Positions 16,831-17,129 of a stretch of DNA of 17,129 nucleotides are shown here, in pieces. Under the pieces are notes generated by a model. That model was given only the letters and a program-made list of their open reading frames with translations, had not been told where the DNA came from and did not search any database. The position numbers and the translations under genes were made by a program. Position 1 is the first letter of the stretch, and each line of letters opens with the position of its first letter. Source of the DNA: Agrobacterium fabrum (GTDB taxonomy: Bacteria; Pseudomonadota; Alphaproteobacteria; Rhizobiales; Rhizobiaceae); contig QFOL01000051.1 of assembly GCA_003241215.1 (NCBI GenBank), positions 1-17,129 of the forward strand. Reading direction: 5' to 3'.

Positions 16831-16932
16831 GCTGCCAGCCTCGTTGTCTTCAAGCTCTCCGGCATAACAAAATATCCGCCTTATTCAACCCGCCCGCTGA
16901 AGCGTCCTGCGCCCTTTGGGGGAGTGGCGTCT

Positions 16933-16992
16933 AAGCCATGCAAAATCGTAATGGCTGATATCCAAACGAGCGCGAGCAAAGCTGCATGGCTT
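16933..16992. repeat. Perfect 10-bp inverted repeat in a gene-free gap
   Basis: AAGCCATGCA (16933-16942) and TGCATGGCTT (16983-16992) are exact inverted copies 40 bases apart. A nested ATGGC (16951-16955) could pair with GCCAT (16936-16940). There is no T-run after either arm, so it is not a normal terminator; an RNA structure or protein-binding pair is possible. The rest of the 233-bp gap (16831-17063) shows nothing else that I can support. Confidence 0.45.
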
Positions 16993-17063
16993 CCCTGCTA
17001 CATCATGAGTTGTAGAGAAGGGCGAAAATACCCATTATCTGGGCATCAAAGATGGAGAGAAAA

Positions 17064-17129
17064 ATGCGTCAGGTTGCAAAGACATCGCGTAACTTCTTCG
17101 GTGAAACTTTCGCCGTTCTCGGTGCAGCG
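17064..17129 (+). CDS. Start of a small unrecognised gene, cut by the window end
   Basis: Only the first 22 codons are visible (MRQVAKTSRNFFGETFAVLG, then AA). The ATG has GGAG (17054-17057) 6 bases upstream, a good ribosome site, and a possible promoter precedes it (TTGTAG 17010-17015 and CATTAT 17033-17038, 17 bases apart). The open frame continues to the last base. I cannot name a function; the peptide is basic then hydrophobic, possibly an amphipathic or membrane-associated start. Confidence 0.6.
   Translation, partial: MRQVAKTSRNFFGETFAVLGAA

Overview
The window looks like chromosomal DNA of a Rhizobiaceae alphaproteobacterium, most likely Agrobacterium. The evidence is roughly 60% GC throughout, rhizobial-type PheT and XseA proteins, many LysR/GntR/AraC/MarR regulators, and a pecS-pecM pair of the kind I recall from Agrobacterium. 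The species call rests on recognition of the proteins, not on a database search. I see no insertion sequence, integrase, phage gene, CRISPR array, tRNA or rRNA, and no gene whose composition stands out as recently acquired.

Layout. (1) 28-2451: pheT, ending at a strong bidirectional hairpin terminator (2469-2499). (2) 2504-5908: an aldo/keto reductase divergent from a LysR regulator, with a perfect palindrome at the LysR start codon. A second aldo/keto reductase and a GNAT acetyltransferase follow as a tightly coupled minus-strand pair. (3) 6018-8723: an isochorismatase-like cysteine hydrolase and a GlxA-type AraC regulator joined by a TGATG overlap on the minus strand, divergent from a Gfo/Idh/MocA oxidoreductase. 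(4) 8720-11134: two small minus-strand membrane proteins (an unknown 80-residue protein and a GtrA-like protein) divergent from xseA. (5) 11135-13124: a minus-strand FadR/FCD-type GntR regulator and an acid-sugar-dehydratase-like enolase superfamily enzyme, with a perfect 15-bp operator before the regulator and a likely terminator buried inside the 3' end of xseA. (6) 13210-14655: pecS and pecM, a MarR regulator divergent from an EamA exporter around a perfect 18-bp palindrome. (7) 14667-16830: an M29 aminopeptidase, then an ArsC/Spx-like reductase and a YbaK-type Cys-tRNA(Pro) deacylase in one unit. (8) 17064 to the end: the first 22 codons of a small unrecognised gene.

How it works together. 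Housekeeping genes (pheT, xseA, ybaK) are interleaved with small self-contained regulator-plus-enzyme or regulator-plus-exporter modules. Three regulators (LysR, GntR, MarR) have visible palindromes at their own promoters, so autoregulation is likely. Gene ends are very compact: two convergent pairs abut in the hexamer TGATCA, and a third pair shares the TTAA that holds both stop codons. The best-supported regulatory circuit is pecS/pecM, where the regulator carries the Asp/Arg/Arg spacing of urate-responsive MarR proteins. The modules with the least known function are the isochorismatase/GlxA/Gfo-Idh-MocA cluster and the 80-residue plus GtrA-like membrane pair.
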